DNA from: Lactobacillus sp.
GTDB taxonomy: Bacteria; Bacillota; Bacilli; Lactobacillales; Lactobacillaceae
Direction: 5' to 3'
Length of the DNA: 64,000 nt
Assembly: GCA_022483245.1 (NCBI GenBank)
Contig: JAKVNR010000001.1
Coordinates: forward strand, 372,001 to 436,000
The notes beneath the pieces are model-generated. The model ran no database searches and was not told where the DNA came from. It saw only the letters and a program-made list of their open reading frames with translations. Shown here piece after piece: positions 9,582-19,859 of the stretch. Numbering within the stretch: the stretch's first letter is position 1; each line of letters opens with the position of its first letter. The position numbers were made by a program, and so were the translations under genes.

Positions 9582-10961
9582 ATGTCTGTAAAATGGGAAA
9601 AAACCGGTAAAACCACCGGTGAACTTACATTTGAAATCTCAAAAGATGAAGTTAAACTTGGCTTAGACGAAGCTTTCAAGCGGATCAAGCGTAGCTTGAA
9701 CGTTCCTGGCTTCCGTAAGGGCCATGTTTCAAGAACTGTTTTTGATCAATTCTACGGTGAAGAAGCTTTATACCAAGATGCTTTGAACTTCGTGCTGCCA
9801 AATGCATACAGCGAAGCTTTAAAAGAAGCTAAGGTTAAGGCTGTTGGTCAACCACAAGTTAGCCCAGTTTCAATGGAAAAGGGTCAAGCTTGGACCATGA
9901 AAGCTACAGTTACTACCGAACCAGAAGTTAAGTTAGGCAAGTACACTGGCATTGAAGTTCCTCGTCAAAACACTCGTGTTTACGCTAAAGACGTTGACGC
10001 TGAAATCGAACGTCGTCGTGAAGCTAATGCTACTTTAGTCTTGAAGAAGGGCGAAGCAGCTAAGGGCGACACTGTAACGATCGACTTCGAAGGTACTATC
10101 GATGGTAAGAAGTTCGAAGGCGGCGCAGCTAAGAACCATTCATTGCAATTAGGCAGCGGTTCATTTATTCCAGGCTTTGAAGACCAATTAATCGGTCATA
10201 AGGCTGGCGACGAAGTTGATGTTGTTGTTACCTTCCCAAAGGATTACGGTGCTAAAGACTTGGCTGGCAAAGAAGCTCACTTCGCAACTACTTTGCACGA
10301 AATTAAGACCAAGCAACTGCCAAAATTAGACGATGAGTTTGCTAAAGACGTTGACGAAAGTGTTGATACCTTAGACCAATTAAAGGATAAAATTAAGGAT
10401 CAACTGAAGGCTAGAAAAGAAGACGAAGCCGAAGATGCAATTCAAGCAGCTGCTTTAGACGGTGCTGTAAAGAATGCTAAGATCGATGAAATCCCTGACG
10501 CCATGATTCAACAAGATGTTGACAATCAACTGAACCAATACTTAGGCAACTTGCGTCGTCAAGGCATCGACCCACAAACTTACTTCCAAATTACTAAGAC
10601 TGATGAAGCTACTTTGCGTAAGCAAATTGCTGCTGGTGCAGAAGACCGCGTTAAGACCAGTTTAGTTTTGGAAGCTATCGTTAAGGCTGAAAAGCTGACT
10701 GCTACTAAGGAAGAAAAAGAACAAGAAATCAAAGACTTAGCTAGCGAATACAACATGGACGTTAAGACTGTGCGTGAAACCCTGTCTGATGACATGCTGG
10801 AACACGACATCGCTGTTCGGAAGGCTATGGACATGATTACTGACAGTGCTAAGCAAGTTTCCAAGGCTGAATACGAAAAGGCTAATGGCGCTGACAAGAA
10901 GTCCAGCAAGAAGTCAGATGACAGCAAGGCTAAAAAGTCTAGCAAGAAGAGCAGCAAATAA
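9582..10961 (+). CDS. tig: trigger factor with K/S-rich C-terminal tail
   Basis: 'LNVPGFRKGHVSRTVFDQFYGEEALYQDALN' and PPIase 'GDTVTIDFEGTIDGKKFEGGAAKNHSLQLGSGSFIPGFEDQLIG'. Confidence 0.97.
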   Translation: MSVKWEKTGKTTGELTFEISKDEVKLGLDEAFKRIKRSLNVPGFRKGHVSRTVFDQFYGEEALYQDALNFVLPNAYSEALKEAKVKAVGQPQVSPVSMEKGQAWTMKATVTTEPEVKLGKYTGIEVPRQNTRVYAKDVDAEIERRREANATLVLKKGEAAKGDTVTIDFEGTIDGKKFEGGAAKNHSLQLGSGSFIPGFEDQLIGHKAGDEVDVVVTFPKDYGAKDLAGKEAHFATTLHEIKTKQLPKLDDEFAKDVDESVDTLDQLKDKIKDQLKARKEDEAEDAIQAAALDGAVKNAKIDEIPDAMIQQDVDNQLNQYLGNLRRQGIDPQTYFQITKTDEATLRKQIAAGAEDRVKTSLVLEAIVKAEKLTATKEEKEQEIKDLASEYNMDVKTVRETLSDDMLEHDIAVRKAMDMITDSAKQVSKAEYEKANGADKKSSKKSDDSKAKKSSKKSSK

Positions 10962-10974
10962 TTGATGCTCATTC

Positions 10975-10999
10975 AAAGCGGCTGCGGCCGCTTTTTTTG
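10975..10999 (+). terminator. intrinsic terminator after tig
   Basis: aaagcggctgcggccgctttttttg. Confidence 0.8.
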
Positions 11000-11072
11000 T
11001 GCTAAACTAATTGTTTTACCCAAGTAGAAATTTATGCTAGGCTACCTTTATCGAATAAAGGGAGGACAAAAG

Positions 11073-12332
11073 ATGCCTTTTAATAAACTGGCTGATCAAG
11101 ACGTAATTCGGTGTACTTCTTGCAACCGGACTGAGTCAGAAGTTAAAAAAATGGCGTTCGTCAACGGTTTTTACATTTGCAATGACTGTATTGACCGCAT
11201 TAAAGAAATGATTGATGATGAACTGGCTAATGAAGCAGTTCAGGATTTAAGCAACCTGCCAACGCCAGAAGAAATTAACCAGCAGCTTGATCAGTATGTT
11301 ATCGGGCAAGAACGGGCTAAAAAAGTTCTGTCTGTAGCAGTTTACAACCACTATAAACGGATTTCGCAATTAGATGCTGATCCAGAGACTGAACTGCAAA
11401 AATCAAATATTGCCTTGATTGGCCCAACTGGCTCGGGCAAGACTTACTTGGCACAGACCCTGGCCCGCATTTTGAATGTGCCATTTGCAATTGCTGATGC
11501 GACTACATTAACCGAAGCTGGTTACGTTGGTGAAGATGTAGAAAACATCCTGCTGAAATTGCTGCAGAATGCTGATTACGACTTAGAGCGGGCACAGCAC
11601 GGGATTATTTACATTGACGAAATTGACAAGATTTCGAAAAAATCTGAAAATGTGTCAATCACACGGGACGTTTCTGGTGAAGGCGTGCAACAATCATTGC
11701 TGAAAATCTTAGAAGGAACCATTGCCTCTGTACCGCCGCAGGGCGGGCGCAAGCACCCACAGCAACAAATGATTAGAATGGACACTTCTAACATTCTGTT
11801 TATCGTTGGTGGGGCCTTTGATGGGATTGAGTCCATCGTTAAAGAACGGCTAGGTAAACGGATTATCGGTTTTGGGGCTGAAATGCAGACGCAAGAACAT
11901 GATCTTGACCACTGGAACCGTTACCTGACAACAGAAGATTTGGTTAAATTCGGGATGATCCCTGAATTTATCGGACGAATTCCAATTATCACTACCCTGG
12001 ATAAACTGGATCGCTCACACTTAGTGCAAATTTTAACCAAGCCAAAGAATGCTTTGGTTAAACAGTACCAAAAACTGCTGAGCTTAGATGATGTGGACCT
12101 GAAGTTTACCAGCGGGGCATTGACTGCGATGGCTGATGTCGCTATCAACCGAAAGATGGGCGCCCGTGGTTTGCGGTCAATCATGGAAAATGCTTTGATG
12201 GATACGATGTATAAAACACCAAGCGACAAGACCATCCGGCAGGTTGAAATCACTAAAGACGTGATTACTAAACATGCTAGTCCGCGGATTGAACGAGAGC
12301 CAGAAGAAGAAAAACGTGAGGCAGCGCAATGA
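11073..12332 (+). CDS. clpX: ATP-dependent Clp protease ATP-binding subunit ClpX
   Basis: Zn finger '[14 protein letters not shown]...ICNDCI', '[16 protein letters not shown]', 'DEIDKIS'; start refined. Confidence 0.97.
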   Translation: MPFNKLADQDVIRCTSCNRTESEVKKMAFVNGFYICNDCIDRIKEMIDDELANEAVQDLSNLPTPEEINQQLDQYVIGQERAKKVLSVAVYNHYKRISQLDADPETELQKSNIALIGPTGSGKTYLAQTLARILNVPFAIADATTLTEAGYVGEDVENILLKLLQNADYDLERAQHGIIYIDEIDKISKKSENVSITRDVSGEGVQQSLLKILEGTIASVPPQGGRKHPQQQMIRMDTSNILFIVGGAFDGIESIVKERLGKRIIGFGAEMQTQEHDLDHWNRYLTTEDLVKFGMIPEFIGRIPIITTLDKLDRSHLVQILTKPKNALVKQYQKLLSLDDVDLKFTSGALTAMADVAINRKMGARGLRSIMENALMDTMYKTPSDKTIRQVEITKDVITKHASPRIEREPEEEKREAAQ

Positions 12333-12916
12333 AAATAAGTGCCAGTCAGTATGCCGTTAGTGCGGTTAAAGCTGACCAGTACCCCAAAGACGGTTTGCCA
12401 GAAATCGCTTTAGCTGGTCGGTCGAATGTGGGCAAATCCAGCTTGATCAACCGCTTGCTTAACCGAAAAAATTTGGCAAGAACTTCATCTTCACCGGGTA
12501 AAACGCAAACCTTGAATTTTTACTTAGTGAATGAAGATTTCTATTTAGTTGATGTGCCAGGTTATGGCTTTGCCAAGGTATCAAAAAAGCAGCGGGCAGA
12601 ATTTGGTGTGATGATTCAAGACTATCTTGAAACTCGGGCTGACTTGCTAGGATTAATGATTCTGATTGATTCACGCCATGAGCCAACTAAAGACGATCAA
12701 GCCATGTATGAGTATGCGCAGTACTTGAACTTGCCGCTCTTGATTGTATTGACTAAAGTTGATAAGCTCAAGAAAAATGCGGCTAATCGGGCTAAACAGC
12801 AGCTAGGGCGGACGTTAGATTTGTCGGCTGACAATGTTACTGTTCAAACTTTTTCCGCGGTAACGGGCGAAGGACGGACAGAAGTTTTAGACTGGATTGA
12901 AACTCATTTGGCGTAA
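12329..12916 (+). CDS. engB: ribosome biogenesis GTPase YihA/YsxC (EngB)
   Basis: '[36 protein letters not shown]'; overlaps the clpX stop. Confidence 0.96.
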   Translation: MKISASQYAVSAVKADQYPKDGLPEIALAGRSNVGKSSLINRLLNRKNLARTSSSPGKTQTLNFYLVNEDFYLVDVPGYGFAKVSKKQRAEFGVMIQDYLETRADLLGLMILIDSRHEPTKDDQAMYEYAQYLNLPLLIVLTKVDKLKKNAANRAKQQLGRTLDLSADNVTVQTFSAVTGEGRTEVLDWIETHLA

Positions 12917-12929
12917 ACAAAGCTAAATT

Positions 12930-12962
12930 AGAGAACTACTCAAACGAGTAGTTCTTTTTTTA
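12930..12962 (+). terminator. intrinsic terminator after engB
   Basis: gagaactactcaaacgagtagttcttttttt. Confidence 0.85.
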
Positions 12963-13045
12963 TGAAAACAAACTGAGGGAAAAATTAGACAGCGGGAAAA
13001 AGTTGTCAAAATACGGTAAAATTACTAATCGGTAAAATAGGGAGT

Positions 13046-14572
13046 GTGAAATATTTGGATAACAACAAGCAAGCCAAAACTATTACAATGGGCAGCTTGG
13101 TATTAATGATTATTACCTCAGTTTATGGCTTCGGCAATGTGTCGGTGTCATACGCCCAAATGTCTTACGCAGCCTTTATTTGGTACATCTTTGCTGGCTT
13201 GGTTTTCATGATTCCATCCAGCTTGATGATGGCCGAATATGGGTCTGCTTATCCGGAAGCTAAAGGCGGCATTTTCACCTGGCTGGCCGGGTCGATTGGC
13301 GAAAAGTGGGCCTTTATTGGGACCTTTATCTGGTTAGCCAACTGGGTTATCTGGCAGGTGTCAATGGCCTCAAGAATTTGGATTTCAGTTTCCTCACTGC
13401 TGTTTGGGGAAGATAAAACACAAACTTGGCATATCGGCAGTTTAACTTCAACGCAGACGGTTGGGTTATTAGCAATTGCCTTCATTTTGATTACGACTTT
13501 CTTGTCATCACGAGGTATGAAAGGAATTCAGGCCATGAGTTCAATTGGCGGGGTCTTCTTGATCGCTTTGAACGTTTTGTTCATTGTCGTTTCAATTTGG
13601 GTCCTGATTTTGAACCACGGGCAGTTAGCTGAGCCAATTCATTCAGCTAAAGCTTTCTTCCATTCGCCAAACCCTAACTTCCAAAGCCCGATTGCGGTTA
13701 TTTCCTTTGTTGTTTACGCGATCTTTGCTTATGGCGGGATGGAGACCGTTTCAGGCGTAACGGACAGTATGAAAGACCCAGAAAAATCGTTCCCGCGGGG
13801 GCTATTGATTGGGGCTGCCTTTACAATCTGCTCATACGTTTTGATGATTTTCATGGCTGGTTTTACAGTTAACTACCAGCGTGATATTGCCCGTGATGGC
13901 GTAAACATCGGCAATATGACTTATGTCATTTTCCACCGGCTGGGAACTGCTTTAGGGCAGGCACTTGGTTTAAGTGCTGGTACAGCTGATGCAATTGGTG
14001 GGACATTTGTCCGCTTTATTGCTTTAGCAACGTTAATGGGCATTATTGGTGCTTTCTTCGTGATGCTGTACTCGCCAATTAAATCCTTTATTTTGGGCAG
14101 TGACGAGCGCTTATGGCCAAAGAAGTTGACCAAACTGAATGACCATGAAGTACCAGCTAATGCCATGTGGGCACAAGCCACCTTTGTTTCATTGATGATT
14201 TTCTTTGTTTCATTTGGCGGTAGTGCAGCGAAGAGCTTCTACCAGATTTTGCAAAACATGGTTAACGTTTCGTCGAGTGCGTCTTATATTTTCATCGTTG
14301 GTGCTTTCCCGTTCTTCTTGCGTAAAGATTTGCCACGGAAATTTAAGATTTTTACCAATTACCGCTGGACGACAGCCTTGGTTGTCTTTGTTGAATTAGT
14401 GATCTGTGCTGGGATTCTGTTTACGATTATTGAGCCGATCTTGCAAGGCGACTACATGACAGCGTTCTGGACAGCGATTGGGCCAATTATCTTTGGTTTA
14501 ATTGCATATACTTTCTACCGGATTTCCGGCAAAGAGCATGGCGTACCAGAAGACGAATTTCCAGAAAATTAA
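13046..14572 (+). CDS. APC-family amino acid permease, YjeM/GABA-permease-like
   Basis: 'MGSLVLMIITSVYGFGNVSVSYAQMSYAAFIWYIFAGLVFMIPSSLMMAEYGSAYPEAKGGIFTWL', 12-14 TM segments. Confidence 0.85.
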   Translation: MKYLDNNKQAKTITMGSLVLMIITSVYGFGNVSVSYAQMSYAAFIWYIFAGLVFMIPSSLMMAEYGSAYPEAKGGIFTWLAGSIGEKWAFIGTFIWLANWVIWQVSMASRIWISVSSLLFGEDKTQTWHIGSLTSTQTVGLLAIAFILITTFLSSRGMKGIQAMSSIGGVFLIALNVLFIVVSIWVLILNHGQLAEPIHSAKAFFHSPNPNFQSPIAVISFVVYAIFAYGGMETVSGVTDSMKDPEKSFPRGLLIGAAFTICSYVLMIFMAGFTVNYQRDIARDGVNIGNMTYVIFHRLGTALGQALGLSAGTADAIGGTFVRFIALATLMGIIGAFFVMLYSPIKSFILGSDERLWPKKLTKLNDHEVPANAMWAQATFVSLMIFFVSFGGSAAKSFYQILQNMVNVSSSASYIFIVGAFPFFLRKDLPRKFKIFTNYRWTTALVVFVELVICAGILFTIIEPILQGDYMTAFWTAIGPIIFGLIAYTFYRISGKEHGVPEDEFPEN

Positions 14573-14580
14573 GAGTAATT

Positions 14581-14612
14581 AAAAAAGCAGCTGCTTGAGC
14601 AGTTGCTTTTTT
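14581..14612 (+). terminator. intrinsic terminator
   Basis: aaaaaagcagctgcttgagcagttgcttttttg. Confidence 0.8.
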
Positions 14613-14651
14613 GTTTGGGTTAAATCTTTTTGAAAGATACTTAATAGAATA

Positions 14652-14696
14652 TGCTTAACAATACTTTTAAAAGTACCTTTATGCTAAAATTAAGCA
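14652..14696. promoter_or_regulatory. nested inverted repeats, candidate RelB operator/promoter
   Basis: perfect 14-nt palindrome tacttttaaaagta (14662-14675) inside a TGCTTAA...TTAAGCA inverted pair, immediately upstream of relB. Confidence 0.5.
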
Positions 14697-14712
14697 AAAG
14701 GAGGATTTTTCT

Positions 14713-15036
14713 ATGCAAGCATTAAATGTTCCTGTAACCAATATGACCGCCTTAAAAAAGTCACCTGCCAAGGTGATTAAGGAAGCAGCAGCGGCTAAAA
14801 ACGGAGTCTACATTTTTAATCGTGATCATCCAGCAGCCGTTTTGATGACTGCGCATGATTATGAAAAGTTAATCGCTAAACTCGATGAATTAGAGGATGA
14901 ATTATTAGATTTACAAGTTGAACAAACAGCGGCTAAACGGATTGATCACCAACATAAAGCATATTCTGAGGAAGAAGTGTTTGGCAAAGATGGTTTGGCT
15001 GATGTAAAAATTGAGGATGATGATGGCTGGGAATAA
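14713..15036 (+). CDS. RelB/Phd-family antitoxin
   Basis: 'VPVTNMTALKKSPAKVIKEAAAAKNGVYIFNRDHPAAVLMTAHDYEKLI' Phd/YefM-like fold; overlaps a RelE-like ORF. Confidence 0.85.
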   Translation: MQALNVPVTNMTALKKSPAKVIKEAAAAKNGVYIFNRDHPAAVLMTAHDYEKLIAKLDELEDELLDLQVEQTAAKRIDHQHKAYSEEEVFGKDGLADVKIEDDDGWE

Positions 15037-15352
15037 AGATCAATTCCCATATCAATTGAATATTTGGGATGGGGCAAAAAAAGATATCGAAAAATTAGAC
15101 GGGTCCCAGCTGGTGTTTGTCAAAAAAGGTCTGAAGCGCATTAAGCAGTTTGGCTTAAATTGCGGCAGTCCCTTGCATGGGAAATTAATGGGTTATCGTA
15201 AATTGAAAAATCGTAAAATGGGGCTGCGGATCGTCTTTGGTCAAAGTGAGCGCGGAGACAAAATCGAAATTATTGATATAGTCGCGGTTGGTAAAAGAAG
15301 CGAAGACGCAGTTTACCAAACAGCAACGATGCGGGTAAAAAATAATACCTAG
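15017..15352 (+). CDS. RelE/ParE-family toxin
   Basis: 'QLNIWDGAKKDIEKLDGSQLVFVKKGLKRIKQFGLNCGSPLHGKLMGYRKLKNRKMGLRIVFGQ...IEIIDIVAVGKRSEDAVY'; overlaps the antitoxin gene; exact ATG of three uncertain. Confidence 0.85.
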   Translation: MMMAGNKDQFPYQLNIWDGAKKDIEKLDGSQLVFVKKGLKRIKQFGLNCGSPLHGKLMGYRKLKNRKMGLRIVFGQSERGDKIEIIDIVAVGKRSEDAVYQTATMRVKNNT

Positions 15353-15389
15353 CAGTTAATTGGCACTGCTAGGTATTATCTTGCAAGGA

Positions 15390-15530
15390 TTATTTCTTAG
15401 CCGGTTTTTGCTTTTTTTCATCTTTGTCATCGTCTTTACCTTTGCCTGACACTTTGAAGTCTTTTGGCATGATGGCAAATTTGTCCAGCATTTTTTCTAA
15501 GTCGTCCTGCTTTTTAAAAGTTAAGCCCAT
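15390..15530 (-). CDS. 46-aa conserved small protein, SPJ_0845-like
   Basis: Read by eye (below ORF-track cutoff): MGLTFKKQDDLEKMLDKFAIMPKDFKVSGKGKDDDKDEKKQKPAKK*, preceded by aaaggag-tgaaaaat-ATG. Confidence 0.75.
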   Translation of the reverse strand: MGLTFKKQDDLEKMLDKFAIMPKDFKVSGKGKDDDKDEKKQKPAKK

Positions 15531-15639
15531 ATTTTTCACTCCTTTAAGTCATGGTTATATTATATAAGCTTTTTCGAAATTTTAGCAAAAAGAGCTTGCT
15601 TTTTCTGAAAATTAAATTAAAATTAAAAACAATAAAAGC

Positions 15640-15880
15640 CATAAGTAAGAAAAGTAAATTGTCTTACCTGTTTAGCGAGCTAAGGTTGGTGGAAGCTTAG
15701 CCAGGCCGCAATTGAACAAACACTTGCTTGCTGCTAATTCAAAATTCAGATGAAAGTAGACTTAGCCGTTTAGGGTGCGTTAAACCTGCCAAGTTGGTTC
15801 AACTAAGAACAAGCAGGGTGGTACCGCGGAAACAAGCAGCCTTTCGTCCCTTCATCGGGATGCGAGGCTGCTTTTTTATT
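15640..15880 (+). promoter_or_regulatory. T-box leader of asnA (likely Asn-responsive)
   Basis: Stem I signature 'agcgagctaaggttggtggaagcttagc', T-box 'agggtggtaccgcgg' at 15815-15829, then terminator gcagcct...aggctgcttttttatt. Confidence 0.92.
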
Positions 15881-15893
15881 AGGAGGACAAACG

Positions 15894-16901
15894 ATGAAAT
15901 TAATAGTGCCACAAAACTACGATCCGAAATTATCAATTCGTGAAACTGAAGAAGCAATTCGCTACATTCGGGAAACCTTCCAGCGTGAATTCGGCTTGCA
16001 AATGCGGCTGCAGCGGATGTCAGCCCCAATGTTTGTTAAACAGTCTTCAGGGTTGAACGACAACTTGAGCGGGGTAGAAAAACCAGTTTCATTTACCATG
16101 AAAGACGAACCAGGCGATACGATTGAAGTCGTCCACTCACTAGCCAAATGGAAGCGGATGGCGCTGAAGAAATATGGCTTCGGTTTGCATGAAGGCTTGT
16201 ACACTAACATGAACGCGATTCGCAAGGACGAGGACCTCGATAACTTGCACTCAATTTATGTCGACCAGTGGGACTGGGAAAAGGTGATTTCTAAAGAAGA
16301 ACGGAACTTAGACACCTTAAAGGCAACAGTCAAACAAATTTTTAAGATCATTAAGCACATGGAAGATGAAGTTTGGTACCGTTACCCAAGCGCTGTGCAT
16401 CATTTGCCAGATGAAATTCACTTTGTGACTAGCCAAGAATTAGAGGATCGCTGGCCAGATTTAACGCCAAAAGAACGAGAAAACAAGATTTGCCAAGAAG
16501 ACGGGGCGGTCTTTATTATCGGCATTGGCGGCAAGCTGAAAAGCGGCCAGCCACATGACCTGCGGGCTCCTGACTACGATGACTGGGACTTGAACGGTGA
16601 CATTCTTTTCTGGTACGAACCATTGCAATGTGCATTGGAAATTTCCAGCATGGGGATCAGAGTGAGCCCAGAAAGCTTGCGCAAACAATTGAAGTTAGCT
16701 CACCAAGAACAACGCGAACAGTTGCCATTCCACCAGCTGCTCTTGCAAGGAAGACTGCCTTACTCAATTGGTGGCGGGATTGGTCAATCGCGGCTGTGTA
16801 TGCTGCTGCTGGGTAAGGCCCATGTTGGCGAAGTACAAGCTAGCGTTTGGCCAGCTGAAATGATTAAAGAATGTGAAGCCGCTGGTATCCAGCTGCTGTA
16901 A
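15894..16901 (+). CDS. asnA: aspartate--ammonia ligase
   Basis: '[43 protein letters not shown]...[25 protein letters not shown]'. Confidence 0.96.
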   Translation: MKLIVPQNYDPKLSIRETEEAIRYIRETFQREFGLQMRLQRMSAPMFVKQSSGLNDNLSGVEKPVSFTMKDEPGDTIEVVHSLAKWKRMALKKYGFGLHEGLYTNMNAIRKDEDLDNLHSIYVDQWDWEKVISKEERNLDTLKATVKQIFKIIKHMEDEVWYRYPSAVHHLPDEIHFVTSQELEDRWPDLTPKERENKICQEDGAVFIIGIGGKLKSGQPHDLRAPDYDDWDLNGDILFWYEPLQCALEISSMGIRVSPESLRKQLKLAHQEQREQLPFHQLLLQGRLPYSIGGGIGQSRLCMLLLGKAHVGEVQASVWPAEMIKECEAAGIQLL

Positions 16902-16921
16902 TTAAAATTTTGAGCAAATTA

Positions 16922-16956
16922 AAATCGTTAGCTAGTTATAGCTAACGATTTTTTTA
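16922..16956. terminator. bidirectional terminator
   Basis: aaatcgttagctagttatagctaacgattttttta. Confidence 0.85.
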
Positions 16957-17721
16957 TTTGATGTAAGCTGTGTAGAAATAATAGCCAGCCTGCACGAATG
17001 CTAAACAGGCAATTAGCCGTCTGACTAAGACGACCGGGATATGGCGCAACAGATGCGGCCCAATGTAGCCGCCGATGAACATGCCAATGGCTAGTGGAAT
17101 AGCCTTGTCCCAGTAAATGGTAGAAGTGAACATAAAAATTATCAGCGCCACTAAGTTAGCTAAGCCGCCAATCACGTTTTTAATCGCATTATTGACTAAA
17201 AAATTATGGTCAGTCAGGTAAGTTAGTAGCACGATGATAATGACCCCAGCGGCTGCACCAAAGTAGCCCGAGTAAGCACCCATGCCGAGCAGCAAAATTA
17301 GCTGCAATATTTTTTGCCAGGTCGGGGTTTGCGCCTTTGGTTTAGCTTGGTGGTGGCCTGAAACTAGAATCAGGACGCCAGAAGCAGCAATGAAGAAGGG
17401 CACTACTTTTTCAAAAACCTTACCTGGAAAAGCTAGCAGCAGCATGCAGCCAATAACCGATCCCAGGACAGTGAAAATGGCATAAAAACCTGTTTCGCGC
17501 CAGTGACCTTTGAGTTCTTTAGTTGAAGCGACCGTTGAACTGATCCCGGTCCAAATCAAAGCGGCGTCATTAGTCACATTCGCAAATACTGGCGGCACAC
17601 CCGCCATAAGCAAAACTGGATATGAGGCTAGGGATGCAACTGAAGCAATAGATGAGAGCAAGCCGCCAGCTATACCGCCGACTAGTAAAAATAAAAACAT
17701 GCCAATGGGAGTGAAGGTCAT
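16954..17721 (-). CDS. TSUP (TauE/SafE) family membrane permease
   Basis: 'MFLFLLVGGIAGGLLSSIASVASLASYPVLLMAGVPPVFANVTNDAAL' plus C-terminal 'GMFIGGYIGPHLLRHIP'. Confidence 0.88.
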   Translation of the reverse strand: MTFTPIGMFLFLLVGGIAGGLLSSIASVASLASYPVLLMAGVPPVFANVTNDAALIWTGISSTVASTKELKGHWRETGFYAIFTVLGSVIGCMLLLAFPGKVFEKVVPFFIAASGVLILVSGHHQAKPKAQTPTWQKILQLILLLGMGAYSGYFGAAAGVIIIVLLTYLTDHNFLVNNAIKNVIGGLANLVALIIFMFTSTIYWDKAIPLAIGMFIGGYIGPHLLRHIPVVLVRRLIACLAFVQAGYYFYTAYIK

Positions 17722-17810
17722 TGATTTCTCCTTTTCTACAAACAGTTTTTATTATAGTGCAAAAATAAACCGTGACCAGTAATTTGCTGGCACGGTTAAG
17801 ATGGCTTGAA

Positions 17811-19727
17811 TTAGGCTGCTAAATATTGGTTGAACCAGTTGATAATTTCTTGCAGGCGGCGAATTCGGTGAGCCGGTTTGCCTGACCGTGATAATTCATG
17901 ATTTTCACCATGGAAAACGCACATTCTAGCCGGCACGCCGTACCACAAGAGTGCATGCAGCATTTGCAAGCCTTCATCAATTGGACAGCGGTAATCTTCA
18001 TCAGAGTTAATAAACAGCGTTGGTGTTTTGACATTATAAGCAAATTTGAGCGGGGAATGATTCCACATTTGCAGAGGATTGTCGCGCAAACTTGCCTGAT
18101 CTTCAAAAAAGTTGTCGTCTGGGCCAATATCGGAAACAAAAGCATGCGACAGCTCATTGGCAATGCTGCGCTGGCTGCAGGCTGCTTGAAAACGGTGGGT
18201 ATGGCCGATAATCCAGTTAGTCATATAGCCGCCATAAGAGCCGCCGAGCACTCCTAACCGGGCATGGTCGAGCTGCGGGGTTTGGGCCAGGACAGCATCA
18301 GTAAATTTCATGAGGTCGGCGTAATCATTTTCACCCCAGTGGCCAGCAATGTCTGCATAAGCATGTCCTTGCCCATCTGAGCCGTGCGGGTTGCAGAAGA
18401 AGACGAAGTAGCCTTGACTGGCTAGGACCTGCATTTCGTGGAAGAAAACCGGGCCAAAAGCAGTTTTCGGCCCGCCATGAATTTCCAGCAGGCCAGGATA
18501 AAACTTTTGCGGGTCAAAATCTTTTGGATAAAGCAGCCAGCCATGCTGGTGAGATTGACCAGTGGCAACGAAGTCAATCTGTTTGACTGGTGCGACATAT
18601 TTCTCGGAGAGCAGGTCAGCATTCGGAGCGTATAAATCAAGCAATTGACCGTCTTTAACGTGATAGAGGTGTTGGGTTTGGTTAGGTTCGGCTCCGATTA
18701 AATAAAAATCAGCTGGAGTCTTAATTTGAAAAGCTGCAATCGTGCCGGCAAACTTGAAAAATGGTTTAATTGTCTGACCGTCAAAGACGAATAGCTCAGC
18801 GTGGTCGGTAATCGTTGAACAAAAGTAATATTTACCGTCAACAACTTGCGAAACATTGCCTGGCACCATCGCTTGGTCGCTGCCGACCCAGCAGCCAAGT
18901 GAATGATCCCAAGCTGCTACGAGTTCAGGTGCATGCCCATTTAAACGGTAGAATTGCGGGTTTGTATTGTAGCCGAGTGTCTGGCCTTCCATACCAAACA
19001 AAAAAGGCTGATTATTTAAGAAAAAGGCTTGGTTGAAAAATAGTGAAGTTGAGACGTCAACGTGATTTGGACCATAAATCTGCGTAGTCGTCCCGCTCTT
19101 CAAATTTAATTGGTATAAACTTGGCTGAACAGGTCGCTTAGTGTGGTAAACATCGCCAGCAAATAAAAGCTGGTGATGGTCCTGGCTCAAAGCAAAATCA
19201 TGGACGTGTAAATATTGATCAAAGGCCAAATCGGTTAATTCTTTAGTAGATAAGTCATAGCTAAACAAATGCGTCCGTAATTTGTTGACCGTACCTTCGC
19301 CATTAAAGTGCGTTGGCAGTTCGTCTAAAACAACATAGTCGCTATCAGGCTCGTTTTCGCTGAGATCGAGCTGACCGGTTAAAAGTAAGTGCTGGTCATC
19401 GAGCAGGTCGGCCAGTTGCAGCTTAGCTTGACCGGGCAGGTCGGCTAAAGTTGTTAATTCGCCGTTAGCTAGGTCAAGGGCTAAGATCTGATTGTTTTCA
19501 ATTAGCAAAGCAGTCGCTTGGTCTTTGATACATAAATGAGGAAAAGCCGCAAAGGAGTGCAGGGGTTTAATTTACTGATTAGCTATAGTATTGACGGTCC
19601 AGCGGTACTGATTGCGATCATGATTTGCATCAGCTTGGCTGCTGATAAAAACGATCCGGTCGGCTTTAATTTGTAATCCGCCGAGATTGACCAATTGCCA
19701 TAAATCTTGACTGGTAACAGCTTCCAT
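17811..19727 (-). pseudogene. S9 family (prolyl oligopeptidase/acylaminoacyl) peptidase interrupted by one in-frame TAA at 19572-19574
   Basis: 565-aa ORF with 'GGSYGGYMTNWIIGHT' and '...ENHELSRSG'. The same frame continues upstream past a single TAA to ATG 19727 with SD aggagtcctga: MEAVTSQDLWQLVNLGGLQIKADRIVFISSQADANHDRNQYRWTVNTIANQ*IKPLHSFAAFPHLCIKDQATALLIENN. Confidence 0.82.
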
Positions 19728-19859
19728 ATTCAGGACTCCTTTTAATAAAATTTTAATTTTTATCTTAGCCTATTTCGGTGCAAAAGTGAACTGTTTCTTA
19801 TCATTAGCCTGAATATTTATAGTAGAATGAACTCATTGAAGTTTGAAAAGGATAGCACG

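Noticed and set aside
10580-10972. - strand 130-aa Leu/Ser-rich ORF
   Set aside because: Antisense of the tig C-terminal coding sequence; low-complexity artifact.
13426-13632. + strand 68-aa ORF overlapping the YjeM-like permease
   Set aside because: Out-of-frame ORF inside a well-supported membrane transporter gene.
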